Positions 9,601 through 21,059 of a DNA stretch of 64,000 nt are shown here, one piece after another; the stretch's first letter is position 1; each line of letters begins with the position of its first letter. Position numbers and translations under genes: made by a program. Source of the stretch: Ampullaceana balthica (Eukaryota > Mollusca > Gastropoda > Lymnaeidae); NCBI GenBank assembly GCA_944989445.1, contig CALYLW010000335.1:124001-188000 (forward strand). The letters are read 5' to 3'. Below the pieces are notes generated by a model, which searched no databases, was not told the DNA's origin, and was given only the letters and a program-made list of their open reading frames with translations.

Positions 9601-10609
9601 AGGGTTACTGAGAGCAGTGGATGCACGCACATTAGCTTGTCTTGTATATATAAAAATTCTTTATTAAGTTAAACTAACTTAAAAATACATAGAGAAAGGT
9701 CAAAGATCATATGCCCTCGATCTGTGATAGAGCCTAAACCCTAAGTCCTAAGCCTTGGCAGATTATTATTATTAGGCCGCTAGGCCTCTTACTCTTGTTA
9801 ACCAGTAACAAAGTAGTAAGTAGGCTATAGAGGCTATTGTATAAAATATAGATAGTCATAGTATAGGCAATGTCATGTAATTTAATTAGTAGCCTAAAAT
9901 TTTTCATAGAATAGAAAGATGAAAAAAGAAATAAGTTCTTTTTAATTTTATCCACAAAAAAAGGCATTGAGTCAATTAAATTAAGGAATAGACTGAATAG
10001 ATTTTAAATAGGCCAAAATGAATGACTATGACAGTTGCCTTAGACTTGGCATTTTTATAATTGTGTCATTGGTGTCATCAAAGCAAGGTGAAAGCCCATG
10101 CCTTTTATTTATTTACGTTTAAGACTAAGTTTTAGACCTGTGACTTAGGCCTAGTGACTGAGGCCTAGTGACTGAGGCCTAGTGACTGAGGCCTAGTGAC
10201 TGAGGCCTAGACAATTAGGTTACAAGTTACAACTACTAACAATGTCACTGACAGCTAAATAATGTTTAGTGACGTCTTCCGTCTTTTAGGCCTATATTTT
10301 GGGGCTGGGGCTTAACCTTTACTTGACAAATGTCAATTGTATTGCGTGTATTGTATAATTTATACTGTATGAACTATATGTATAGGGTTTGTCATTTCTA
10401 AAACCGGAAAACGTCATAGCTCGATGTGTAATGTTCTATTTTTATATTACATTTTAGCAGAACAATGTTTTGAAGCATGAATACTGTCTAATTGCTATGT
10501 TCTCAAAATTGTTAGCATATTAAAATTATAAAACAGTTTTTCCTATTTCAAGTCCAATACGCCATACGCTGTCTTAAATTAACGAAGAATTAACAAATAG
10601 CTTATAAGA
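9600..10609. other. Unassigned stretch between GALM exons and the LINE
   Basis: No gene is recognisable. It includes a short repeat (10140-10209). The missing first coding exon of GALM could lie here or further up, but no start codon followed by a family-like N-terminus and a donor was found. Confidence 0.5.
10140..10209. repeat. 14-bp tandem repeat, five units
   Basis: Unit gtgactgaggccta, same copy number in copy 2 (39894-39963), unlike the other arrays of the locus. Confidence 0.9.
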
Positions 10610-10684
10610 TCTTATCTTATCTGTTTACAGACGCTCCTTCTATACAGAAGATTATTGCGTCCTACGCTTATCTATGGTTTGTGT

Positions 10685-12765
10685 TTAGTCCTGCATTTTT
10701 ATTAGAGATTTAAATGTTGATAAAGTGTTGGTTTTCCTGGATTCTTCAGGCAACCCATTCCACGCCCGAATTCCGGACGGGAAGAAGGAAAACTTGTATG
10801 TGTTTGTTCTTGCATACGGAATAAGAAAGGTGTTTTTATCCTTATGTCTATCTGAGGGTTGTATTAAGTTATCTTTGTGTTGTATTTCTAAATTAGAATT
10901 AATTGCTTTATGTATGATTACTACTTTGCTCTTGGTTCTTCTATCCTCTAGTGTTTCAAGGTTTAATGATTTAACTAATGGTGTTATTCTTGTCAGTTTC
11001 GAATATTCTCCAGTAATGAATCTGGCAGCTCTTTTTTGAATTTGTTCTAGTTTATCAATGTTTTCTTTGGTGGATGGGTCCCATACAGAAGATGCATATT
11101 CTAGTACAGGTCTCACCAAAGTGAGGTAGCATTTTAGTTTTATATCTCTATTACATTTGTTAAAGTTTCTTTTTATAAAGCCTAAGGTTTTGTTTGATTT
11201 TTTAATAACTTCATTGACATGGGGATTCCATGATAGTTTCTCATTTATTAAGACTCCTAAGTATTTTGCATCTTTAGTTTGGGTCAGTTCTTTTCCATGA
11301 ATGTAATATTTTGAATTTATTTGTTTCTTTTTCTTTGTTACTCTTAACAGTTGACACTTTTCTGGGTGGAAAGACATACTCCAGTTAGTTTCCCATTTTA
11401 TCAATTCATCTAAGTCTTTTTGTAAAATTTTGCTATCTTGTTCTGATTTAATTGTTCTATAGATTATACAATCATCAGCAAATAACCTAACTTTTGTACC
11501 TGTTGAGATGTTGTTGGGTAAATCATTTATATAAATTAAAAAGAGTAAGGGACCTAGCACAGTTCCTTGTGGAACTCCTGAGTTAACCTTTATTGGTGCA
11601 GATTTAGATCCATTAATTATTACAGTTTGCTCCCTGCCCAAAAGGAAGTCTTGGATCCAGTGATGTAAGGGACCTGAGATTCCAAAGTAGTTAAGTTTTT
11701 TAAGTAAACTAAGGTGGTGAACTTTGTCAAATGCTTTTGAGAAGTCTAGTAATATTGTATCTATTTGATCATTTTTGTCTAAGCCTTTTGATAGTTCATC
11801 TATTAAACCTATTAATTGTGTTTCACATGATCTGTTTTTTTCTAAAGCCGTGTTGATGTGGGCATAGGGCATTATATTTGTCAAGGTGGTTAACTATTCT
11901 ACTATATATTATGTGTTCTAGTAATTTACAGGTGATACTAGTAAGTGATACAGGCCTGTAATTACCAGGGTCTGATTTATCCCCTTTCTTAAAGAGTGGA
12001 GTTACATTAGCTAATTTCCAATCCTGGGGCACTTTACCCTGGTTTAGAGAGGCTTGAAAGAGAACTACAAGGATTGGGGACAGTTCATTGCTTAGTTCTT
12101 TTAATAACCTTGCAGGCAAATCATCTGGGCCAGTGGCTTTGTTTATTTTGTAAGTTTTTTGGGAGTGAATGTATACCTATCTCGTCTACAGTTATGTTAC
12201 CTATTTCTTCCATTTTATTTAAATTTATTAAAACTTCCTTGTCACCTGAGGCAGAGAATGATGATGCAAAATATGTGTTAAGGATATTAGCTTTAGTTTC
12301 ATTATCATTATAGGTTTTATCATTTGAGCCTTTTAGTGTGGCTATGCCTGCAGGTTCCAATTTTTTACATTTGATAAAGGACCATACGTTTTTATTGTTA
12401 TCTTTAGTAAATTAAATTTTTTATATATTCATTTTGGAGGCTTTCGACTAAGTTTTTGTGTCAAGTGTTTAATCTTTAAGTACTTTTTGTGTATCCTTTT
12501 GAATTGGTAGCTTCAAATTTCTTAAATAAGTTCTCTTTTTGTTTGCATAGCTTTTTTAATTTAAAATTGAACCAGCATTTGTTAATTTTATTTGATGTTA
12601 GTTTTGTTGGAACATTCTCATCCATTATAGTTTTTAGATTTGATTTTATATCTTTCCAAATTTCTTCTACTGGGCTATTTGTATTAAATTTACTTAGGAA
12701 ATTTTGTTGGAAGTTAGCCGCTGATTGGTGTAGTTTTATGGAATTACATTTATTCCAAAGATATA
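10685..12765 (-). pseudogene. LINE ORF2, reverse transcriptase part, frameshifted (copy 1)
   Basis: Copies RNA into DNA at the target site in target-primed reverse transcription. Conserved RT blocks are visible: PGNYRPVSLTS (12000-11940), LLDFSKAFDKVH with the first catalytic Asp, SGVPQGTVLGPLLFLIYIND, and LFADDCIIY with the catalytic Asp pair. A C-terminal KYLGVLINEKLSWNPHV thumb region follows, then WNGLPEE near the end. An A7 run near 11840 shifts the frame between FRKK and NRSCETQ; copy 2 has the same shift, so it predates the split of the copies. Further breaks near 12140 and 12405 are private to copy 1. Confidence 0.9.
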
Positions 12766-14569
12766 CAGTCGAAACCGGTTAAGTCGATGGCGTTGGGGTA
12801 TGAATAATGGCATCGAGATAACCGATGATCGAGTTAAAACGAAAACCAATATGGCGGCAAAATATTAACATGCGCTTGAAATTACTTAATATATGTGTTG
12901 TGCGTTAATTAGTGATGGGACGATTAATCAGAATCGTATCGGAATATAAGAAATATCAATATAATGTTAAATTATGTGATATATTATATTATGCGAAATG
13001 GAACGTCCTTGCGAGTATGATTTATGTAAATGAATTAGTGACTCGGCTCTGACTGAGACTGAGGCTCTAGTTTTAGTTCATTTGCTCGTTCGTCCTTGAA
13101 CTTTATTATTTCATGCTATTTACTACTAATACTAATGATGTAATTATGATTAAAGTCATAATCTTAGTGTAAGTTTATTACTAATAAATACCAAGGCATT
13201 TATTTGTATAAGGACCAAGGCAAACAATCAATATTCAAATAAATATATTTGTTAATAATTGACTACTATTACGCTAGGACTAGTGTTTACCGTAGTTACG
13301 ACTATCGAACGACCGCTTACACTCATCTTTAAAAATGTTTAGGCTTATTTGTTTAAGTTTTAAGTCTTCGGAATTTAAATAATTTATTCAGCTGCAACTT
13401 CATTAAGCCCGTAATAGCTTTTTACCCCGGAGTTCGTTTTTGTTGTGTTAGCGACGGTGACTTCAAATCGCTTTCTCCCTATTCAGCTGGTATCTAAATA
13501 ATATACACGTCATCACTTTTAGTCTACTTCGCCTACGGCTAAGGAATGCTTTTTAAATTTTTTTTTAAATTTGCTTAGTTGTCGAGGCACTGTACGGTCA
13601 AAGGTCACGGCTATTACTACAGCGTTCTAAGTGAACTCAAAGGGACGACAAGTTACGGAGTTTTCTAGTTAGGGATAAAGAGGGTGGTGGGGGGGGGAAG
13701 GCTAGACAGGTCTTTGATGTTTATATAAAAGGAAGCCTCTTGCTTTGACATACCAATACAAGACCGCGAGAAGAGACACCTTCCCTCCCCTCCCCCACTG
13801 TTATACATCTACAGTCGGTTGGGGGGAAGGAACATTTTTCTTTTTAAATTGAGTCAGAGCAAGCCTTGGTAAATGGCCAGTGTAGCTCAACCCCACCTAA
13901 ACCCCAACCTATAGGGGGATCGTCGTGTGCGCGGCGAAATTCAATAATTCTGGCAAGTTGACGAGTGAAACATAATATGGTATTTAAATAAATTCCATCT
14001 TATTATGACTGTTTACTCCGTTTTATCAGGACTTAGTAGGTATGTTAGCTTATTACCCGGAGTTAATTTTATGTTGTGTTACGGCAGAATACCAGAGCCA
14101 AGACGCGAGCGAACGTGACATCAAAATCAAAGCGTTTTCTTCTTAATAATAATATTCTGGTCTATAAATATAAAAATACACGTAATCACTGTTTGTGGAG
14201 TTTGCTAGTGACTGATTTTTTAAAAAAATGTATTCGCTTAGTTACCGAAGCATAGTACCAGAAGTAACAGTAACAGCGCTGAGAAAGCGGGTTTTGTGCA
14301 GAAAATTGGTCCCTTCGCTTGGTTATAAAAAATCATAGCTAACATTTTCAAAAGTTGGCTATTGGTCATGGGGATCGAGATAACCAACGTTAAGTGGCAA
14401 ATTTGACCCTTTTTTTGTGCTCGTGTTATGAGGTTTCGGCGACTTAAAAAAATCGAATTAAACGACGAGAAAATACTAAGACAAAGAGAGAATTTGGCGG
14501 TTCCAATAAAAAACGTCGACATAATGGGGTGGGCGAGTTAACCGAGCTCGAGTTAAGTGGGTTCGATTG
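12766..14569. mobile_element. Tigger/pogo-like transposon inside the LINE (copy 1)
   Basis: Ends CAGTCGAAACCGGTTAAG and CAATCGAACCCACTTAAC, flanked by TA (12764-12765, 14570-14571). The same family as 6188-7686 but inverted. 1804 bp without a transposase frame. The interior holds purine runs and C-runs around 13680-13830. Present at the identical LINE position in copy 2 (42515-44317), so it inserted before the two copies separated. Confidence 0.88.
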
Positions 14570-14570
14570 T

Positions 14571-15482
14571 ATTATTCTTTTAGGTATCTTATTAATTTTA
14601 GTTTTTATTGTATTGGTGACCCTAACAATATCATGGTCGGACAGTCCAGGAATTATTTTATAGTCTAACACTAGTCCTGGTCTATTTGTTAGGAATAAAT
14701 CTAGTGTTTTATTTTTCCTTGTTGTTTTTTTTACTATTTGTTCTAGGTTTAAGTTGTTATAGTGTTTATAAAGTGTTATTTAATATCTTTATTAGTTTGA
14801 TGGTTATCAATTGTATAGTTTTTCCAATTTATATCTGGAAGATTGAAGTCCCCCATAATCCAAATTGCAGAATTTTTATGATTTTCTTTTATGGAATTTA
14901 TTGATTACAAAGATTCTTCATGTATTCTAGGTTTGTATTCGGTGGTCTATATATACTGCCTACAATAAGTGGTGTTGAGTTTGGTGTAACTATTTTACAA
15001 AAGACAGACTCTATATTAAAATTTGATTGAGAAGTAATTTCTTCAGCTATGATATTTGATTTTATTGCTAGCAGCACTCCTCCATAATTGTCTGGTCTAT
15101 CTTTTCTAAAAATATTATAATTGTTGTTAAATATTTCTGAGTTATATATGTTGGGGTTCAACCAAGTTTCAGAGCCAGCAATTATGTCTGGTTCTTCTGT
15201 TTTTATAAGTAGCTCTAAATCTGGAATTTTGTTTTTAATACTTTGGAAATTAATTATTAGTGTCTTGAGAATGTTTTGATTATTAGTATTAATAGATTTT
15301 TTACGTTTATTTTTATGGGTTTGTGAGGCAGATTTCATTTTATCTAGGGGGTTATTTATAATAAGATTAGCCAAAGATACATGCTTCTCAATATACCTAC
15401 ACTTACATATTGAATATGGACTCGTATCTTTTATTAAATTTTTATGAAATTTGTCCTTAAAAAAAGATATATATAGCCCCAA
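14571..15482 (-). pseudogene. LINE ORF2, endonuclease part, frameshifted (copy 1)
   Basis: The APE-like nuclease that nicks the target DNA. The open part (15482-14898) shows INFQSIKNKIPDLELLI, IIAGSETWLNP with the catalytic Glu, and VGSIYRPPN. A frameshift near 14900 moves the continuation to another frame, where IWIMGDFNLPDINW and GLSDHDIV, the Asp/His end motifs, are found at about 14850 and 14650. All catalytic motifs survive but not in one frame. The Tigger-like insertion follows directly at 14569. Confidence 0.85.
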
Positions 15483-15920
15483 TATTTCTATTTATAGGTT
15501 TCAGCCTTATTTATTATGACAAGGCCTATATGCCTACTCTACTGTGTATTTGTATACAGTTTACGTAAATTTCCCTTTCTTATAATAACTTACTTAGACT
15601 TAAAACTTTAAAGATTTACAACTTTTCTTATTAATTATTACTTAGAAATTACTATCACTTCCACCTATGGTGGATTAAGGGGACCTGATAGTCTTAGTAA
15701 TGGAAAAACTTGATTTGAAAAGCTAAATTAGAGAAAATATGCAAGAATGTTATTTATATTTTTTAAATTTCAACTTCCGTCAAGCTCCCATGGCCGTGTG
15801 TAGGCTTGCGATGCAAGCGATGTGGGGATGGATTCTCAGAAGTCGCAGTGGGGGAATATTTTTTATTTTCATTTGTGTTTTCTCTTTTTTAATTGTCTTT
15901 TTACACTCAATTTTATGATG
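15483..15920. other. Spacer between LINE and inverted-repeat transposon
   Basis: AT-rich, nothing recognisable; nearly identical in copy 2 (45231-45669). It may contain the poorly defined LINE 5' end. Confidence 0.5.
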
Positions 15921-16296
15921 GTAAGCGTTATTCGCACGGTTTTGGCAGTGCGAATAATGTCCAACATTATCCGCACTGTAAACCGCACTGTTTAGACCGT
16001 GAGAATGATGCCAAACGATATCTAAATTCTTATTACTAACTGCTTATTATTTATGTATCATTGCTTATTGACATATTTTAGTTTGGAGGGTAAAAAAATA
16101 ATTATATTGTCATTTTAACCGTCTTTCGAGTGACTGGAATCTTATATTTTTTAATCCATTTTAGCAATAATCTGAGTGGACCTGCATAATATCGTTAGTT
16201 AATCATTAGTTAATTAATTAATTAGTAACACTATGGATTTAGCTGATATTAAACTATTATTAACTGTTCCAGTGCACTCAAACTTTGTATTTTTAT

Positions 16297-16720
16297 TCTA
16301 TACTAGATGCCCCGCGGCGTAGCATATGCCGCAGACTTGCTCATGGAGAGTTCTTTTACCCCTTTAATTTTAATGCACTTGTTTGATCAATACGAAATAT
16401 TAAACTTTCTGAAATGCACACAAAGTATTTTATAATAGGGGTTGTAGGGCGCCTATGGCGCCCCCTTTGTTTTTTGATGTTATAATTAACCATCATCAAA
16501 TCCTCTCTTTGCATTGTTCCCTTTTTACAAAATTAAAATATCAGCGAAAACAATGACGTCACATAATTTTTTTTTACAGCGCATATTTAATTTGCACACC
16601 TTTTGATGCATTGGTGGAGTAATTTGGTGCGCTGCTTTCTAAAATTAGTATCTGTTGAACATACTTGCAGCTTGTCTCGCAGGGTCCGACCACGAAGAGA
16701 ATTATATATTTAGATAGATA
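16297..16720 (+). mobile_element. Helitron-like short element (copy 1)
   Basis: Starts TCTATACTAGATGCCCCGCG and GCGTAGCATATGCCGC, contains a small palindrome AGGGCGCCTATGGCGCCCCC, and ends with GAATTATATATTTAGATAG. Start and end resemble non-autonomous Helitrons of invertebrates, and no target duplication is seen. Relatives occur on the minus strand at 18930-19680 and around 61060-62460. The classification is inference; membership in a repeated family is directly visible. Confidence 0.6.
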
Positions 16721-17029
16721 TTATAAAGTACATTTATTAACTTTCATTCATAATTGGACGAGGCTCTGTAATTAAAAAGGCTAGTTATTATTCTCCACAA
16801 AACTAGCATTGTACCTGTAATCATCATAAATCAATTAAGTTAATTTAATTTAAAGCATGCAAAAGCGAAAGACGATATAATATTAATAATGGTATAGCAT
16901 GGAAATTTAAAAGTGAGAGTCTGTAACAGTGAGTAATATTAAACAGAATAGATAAGACAGGCATGGGTGGGAGAATAATAAAATAATAAAATGTTTCTGC
17001 TAGTGTTTGCAAACCTCACTGTGGTTGTA

Positions 17030-17180
17030 AAACAAACAAACAAACAAAACGCAACAAAAAAAATAATAACTAACGAAAAAAAAATAATTTTAAAATAAAT
17101 ATAAGTAAGACCGTCCGGGGATTCGATCCGCATACCATTATGCTTCATGGAACTAAGCTGTGACTAACCACTCACCTGGA
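17030..17180 (-). mobile_element. tRNA-derived SINE fragment (copy 1)
   Basis: On the minus strand an A-box-like GTGAGTGGTTAGTCAC (about 17174-17159) and a B box GGATCGAATCCCCGG (about 17129-17115) lie about 45 bases apart, as in tRNA promoters. The downstream part is A-rich with AAACAAACAAACAAAC. No complete cloverleaf is formed, so I call it a SINE head rather than a tRNA gene. Conserved in copy 2 (46800-46940). Confidence 0.6.
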
Positions 17181-17604
17181 GAAGCTGACGATTTAAGTGC
17201 GTTATTTTAAAATTATAAGAGTTATCATTAATTGGACACAAATAATTTTTTTATGGCAGTGTTACTTTAAAACTTCAGTAATCATGAAATTTTAATTTGT
17301 ATTGGCATATAAATTACACATTTGAGCCGAAATCAAGTGATATCAGCTTTTATTTTGTCTACACCGGGCTCGTTTTTTTTTCTCAATGCGTCCAGCCCCT
17401 AGAATACGCATGCGCCGACAACCCGTGCGGATAATACTCAGCATTATCCGCACGGCCAAAACCGTGAGAATAATCACTTCGTAAGAGAAATTTATATTAT
17501 TTTATATAGTTATTATACTGAATAATACTGTAACTCATCTAATTACATTTTACTAACAAAATTCAGCACCAAAAAAATGGAGAACATAGTTAGTAATAAT
17601 CAGC

Positions 17605-17868
17605 GGCTAAAGCAAAGAGAATGGTGCGCTCAACTATTTACAATTTACATTGTTATGGCAGAGCGCGTGCTTCCGTGAATGAAATGTTATATTTTTATAC
17701 TTGAAAAGGGAATAAGTGCAATTATTTTTATCCATAAACGTAATTAAGGTTGTAGTTTTAGGGTCTGGGTTAGGTTTAGTTGTCTATTTTTTAAATTAAA
17801 ATAGAAAAAAGCGAATATAGCAGCCAAAAATACAATTTATCAAGCGCACCGTTCTCTTTGCTTTTACC
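17605..17868. mobile_element. 264-bp MITE with 9-bp target duplication (copy 1 only)
   Basis: Inverted ends GGCTAAAGCAAAGAGAATGG and, on the other strand, GGTAAAAGCAAAGAGAACGG. Flanked by ataatcagc at 17596-17604 and 17869-17877. Copy 2 has the empty site (taataatcagcatcc near 47350). A 9-bp duplication and GG ends suggest a Mutator-like element; an 8-bp reading would suggest hAT. Confidence 0.88.
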
Positions 17869-17979
17869 ATAATCAGCATCCAATTATCTTTAAAATGATA
17901 TATTCCACATCCATTTTAATCAAGAAATTACACAGAAAAATGCAATTATTCTGACACACATACGCATTGTTTACATTTT

Positions 17980-18085
17980 AAAGTGGACAAAAAGTTGAAC
18001 AAGGGGCATATAACTCCTCAAAGATTTTTCACTAAGTGAAAAATGATTTATCCAAGTACCTACCGTGTTACTTTTTGTCCACTTT
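17980..18085. mobile_element. Short palindromic MITE (copy 1)
   Basis: Inverted ends AAAGTGGACAAAAAGT and its complement ACTTTTTGTCCACTTT enclose about 75 bp. In the middle copy 1 has the palindrome TTTTTCACTAAGTGAAAAA, which is missing in copy 2 (47457-47546), the usual way a hairpin is lost. Confidence 0.75.
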
Positions 18086-18699
18086 GTGTCTCACCGAAAT
18101 AATCGCTTGTGATTTTAGTGGACATGGCTAAGATAAAATTTAACCAAGATTTAGACTACACCGATATTATTTTACTTTGAGAGAAAAAATCCCTATTGGC
18201 TCTAGCTAATAATCATCCAGAGTTCATTAGATCTACGATGTACCGGTATGAATTTTGACGTATTTAGACTTTAGACCGTCTTATTACCGCGATAAATCAT
18301 GTTCTACCGGAGTGATCGACTTCATGCTAATACTAATACTAATAAATGTAAGTCAGAATGCAAAACTAAATAATAAAGCGTGATTTTTTTTCCACAATTG
18401 CTTTATCACATGATAATAAGAAATAACGTCGCTATTCAATAAAATCATACCACACATAAATTTAAAAGAAAATACACTGCTCACTGCTTTTTGTAACATT
18501 CTCGTAGATTCAATCAGCCGAAAATGTCACGTGATTGAATATAAGCAAATTTATTTTGTCGACGTATTGAACCACTATCCAGACAAAATTTAAATTCGCC
18601 TCCTCCCACTTTTTTTTTCTTTTTACCCCCCTAATTCGGGCCACTGATTAACGATAAATGAGACGTCCTTCAATGGAGTCGTTTATATTTTAAATAATC

Positions 18700-18780
18700 A
18701 CTAAACACAAACCATAGATAAGCGTAGGACGCAATAATCTTCTGTATAGAAGGAGCGTCTGTAAACAGATAAGATAAGAT
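18700..18780 (+). mobile_element. 81-bp 3' tail of the LINE, extremely 5'-truncated (copy 1 only)
   Basis: Starts actaaacacaaaccatagat and runs through the tail hairpin to GATAAGATAAGAT. Identical to the 3' end of the LINE at 53006-53849. Copy 2 shows the uninterrupted target (gtaaataatctgagaaat near 48160). Target repeat aatc. A recent insertion. Confidence 0.9.
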
Positions 18781-18929
18781 AATCTGAGAAATAGGGAGGA
18801 AACATTTTACTAGTCTAGTTGAAGTTGCTTATTCTAGGCAGTGCCATACAACGGGACGAATAGGCTATTTTTATATTGTGCCAGATACACATACACTGTA
18901 CACACGCACACAGACATGACATAACGGGA

Positions 18930-19680
18930 TATCAACATAAAATATCACTTAAAATAAACCACAGCTCTCTTTACATTGTTTCCTTTTCACAAATTAAATT
19001 AACATAATCTCAAACGGTGACGTCACGTCAGTCACGTGATAAAATATTTTACAGCGTGAAACACGCTCCGTTAATCTTGACGCCAATATGTTTATTATTT
19101 CACGTTCAAAGTTTTCGATTTTTTAAACAGGAGTTACCCCGCAATACCGCATAATAATATTATATAAAACACATTTCTTATAAAGGGATATAATTCAACA
19201 GGAAAAAATAATCAAATTAAAATATAAATTAAAAGTCTATGATACATGATATTCTAACTTTGTATAAGATAACATTTTATTACTTATATTTACAATTAGT
19301 CTGATTAGCATGTATGTATTTTTTCAGTTAATGTATAAAAAATGTCTTATACAGTTTTAAGTCTGTAAACTTATAAATATTTATGCTTATTGTAGAATAT
19401 GTGCTTGGATCGCCACATAACACACCACACTCCCTGCAACAACTACATAAGGTGGCACCCTAAAGTGGTACGCCACTTTCTTTCCATCTCTTTACTGGGG
19501 ATGTCCGAAATACTTCCCAAAAATGCTTCGGTGGTCCCCCAACGTTCCTTCGCGTTGTTCCCATTTGTTCGTGCTAATGTTTTGTTCCGTTCTCCCCTCC
19601 CCTTTTTTCTTTGCACTATCTATGAGCAAGTCTGCGGCGTATGCTACGCTGCGAGGCGTCTAGTAGATTATAGACCAAAG
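18930..19680 (-). mobile_element. Helitron-like element, minus orientation, internally deleted (copy 1)
   Basis: On the minus strand it begins CTACTAGACGCCTCGCAGCG and TAGCATACGCCGCAGACTTG, matching the start of the element at 16297. Its far part (19130-18930) matches 61060-61300. Compared with copy 2 (48305-49735) it lacks 648 bp at the junction 19499-19503. The 107-codon ORF across it (19399-19722) has no recognisable relatives and spans the deletion joint. Confidence 0.6.
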
Positions 19681-19738
19681 ATAGTGAACCTTTTTTGGAA
19701 CCGCGTGCATTTAATTCATTAAACTCCACTTATGTATA

Positions 19739-20081
19739 TGTAGCCGTCTGCTAGAGTTGACCTCAGCAGTCTGCTTTAGTGACCTTCACAGGTCAGTGCA
19801 GGTTGACTCCAGCCCTCGGTGCGACTGGAGTTCACCCAGAGCGACTGACCAACTACCCGTGTTTTACTGCACGAGGAGGTCAGTCACGTGATGAGCAGGT
19901 ACACACCGGTGGGCGAGTAACACACTGCCCCTGGTCTGTGTGAGGTAGCGTAGAGAGCGGAGTGACTTGTTCACCGTGTATTCTTGTAATTCAGAAATAA
20001 ACTGTTTGTTATCCTTTACAAAGTGACTTGGACTTCATTATTATTATTATTATTATTTAACTTAGCCACCACTCAGCTACA
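19739..20081 (+). mobile_element. Solo LTR of a Ty3-like retrotransposon (copy 1)
   Basis: 343 bp, starts TGTAGCC and ends GGCTACA-like (AGCTACA), flanked by TATA at 19735-19738 and 20082-20085. A polyadenylation signal AATAAA lies near 20000. In copy 2 the same site with the same flanks holds two LTRs and an internal region (49775-54334). The natural explanation is LTR-LTR recombination that removed the interior in this copy. Confidence 0.93.
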
Positions 20082-20529
20082 TATAATAAGGTCAGGGCCG
20101 GATTAAGCGATCTTGGTGCCCGAGGCACAAACCCACATGGGTGCCCCCTTCTGCCCCGATCCCCCACTGACCGCTGGTATGTTCAATATTAAGCAAACCA
20201 ACTAACAAATTAAACAGTTGTTAACACACAGGGGCGTTACAAGGGATTGCGGGAGGTGCAGACCGCACCGGGTGACACCAAAGGTTAAAATTATGTATGC
20301 CTCGTTATTTGGCAATGGCATACTCGGAGGAGGTCTATGGAGTAAGTTGTGAGGGGGTGACACCATGACCTACCGAACTGGATGATAGCCACACTAGTGA
20401 CGCCGCTCTTAACCTATATGTTTGTACTAGTATAACTCAAATAAAACCTACGATAAGTTATTTCTGTATTAAAATTAATATTTAATTAATTTTGTAATAA
20501 TATTAGACAAACATACTGTAACTTTTTAA

Positions 20530-21059
20530 AAATCCCTTATATTAACTTCGCGGCCGTCTCTGTCGTTCTGTCGTCATCTCTCTCTGTCTGTCTGTCTTTG
20601 GCGGGCGGAAAAACAAAAGTAAAAAATGACCCACTTGCCGTGATCCGATCGAGCTGAAATTTGGCACATGGACCCGTCTCACCTAACAATGCATCGTATC
20701 AAAATTTCAGATCGATCGAACGTACCGTAATTAAATGTATGCCTTTTTAGTTTATCCTTATATAACGTATGTAATTCAAACTCACTGTTTGTTATTACGT
20801 GAGAGTTTGAGTTGACGCGTTGAAGCGACCCATCGAAGTACCGGCGAGCTTTTGTTTACATTTTACGTGTCACGCTGAGCTCGGTCAAGCGATCGGTGAC
20901 CAGACTTTTCCCCTCCCCAGGGTTATAAAGCAAAGTTGATTTAAGACAGATTCAGTCTGTAAATGTTTGTCGTGTTTGAAAATAATCAATACTGTTAGTT
21001 ATGTTTCATATATAAGGGATTTATAGTCAAAAACTTTGTTTTTACGGGTTTGTTTTATT
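20530..21059 (+). mobile_element. AAATCCCTT element, unclassified (copy 1)
   Basis: Begins AAATCCCTTATAT and has ATATAAGGGATTT about 37 bp before its end (ACGGGTTTGTTTTATT). It contains a CTGT-rich microsatellite and GATCGAGCTGAAATTTGGCA. Repeated at 54781-55329 and, as a polymorphic insertion, at 58889-59900. No target duplication is evident and there is no ORF. Confidence 0.65.

Larger units (their letters stand above)
10610..15482 (-). mobile_element. Non-LTR retrotransposon (Jockey/CR1-type LINE), copy 1, broken
   Basis: Read on the minus strand it has, in order, an APE-type endonuclease (15482-14571), a Tigger-like element inserted in the coding region (14569-12766), a reverse transcriptase (12765-10685), and a short 3' region. 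That region ends in a small hairpin (ATCTTCTGTATAGAAGGAGC) and GATAAGATAAGATC. The 5' boundary is uncertain; it may extend somewhat beyond 15482. Frameshifts in both domains mean it cannot move by itself. A truncated relative is at 53006-53849 and isolated tails at 18700-18780 and 60050-60180. Same site in copy 2 (40364-45230). Confidence 0.9.
15921..17482. mobile_element. Inverted-repeat DNA transposon with hairpin ends (copy 1)
   Basis: Terminal inverted repeats of about 60 bp: left contains TTATTCGCACGGTTTTGGC and AACATTATCCGCAC, right (minus strand) TTATTCTCACGGTTTTGGC and AGTATTATCCGCACGG. Each end is itself a small palindrome (GTGCGAATAATG facing CATTATCCGCAC). Inside are a Helitron-like element and a tRNA-type SINE, and no transposase frame. 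The superfamily is not clear because the target duplication could not be read. Also in copy 2 (45670-47242). Confidence 0.75.

Noticed and set aside
9734..9967. First coding exon of GALM at the minus-strand ORF beginning MPFFVDKIKK
   Set aside because: It lacks the N-terminal family pattern and a donor in the right phase (two bases of a codon). An identical ORF in copy 2 only reflects the duplication.
10725..11039. Plus-strand ORFs opposite the LINE (also 12489-12782, 40479-40883, 42088-42531)
   Set aside because: They are antisense shadows of the RT and linker coding region, with low-complexity hydrophobic translations and no family motif.
13680..13830. Separate insertion inside the Tigger-like element (purine and C runs)
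   Set aside because: No inverted ends or target duplication could be found, and both copies have it; left as part of the element.
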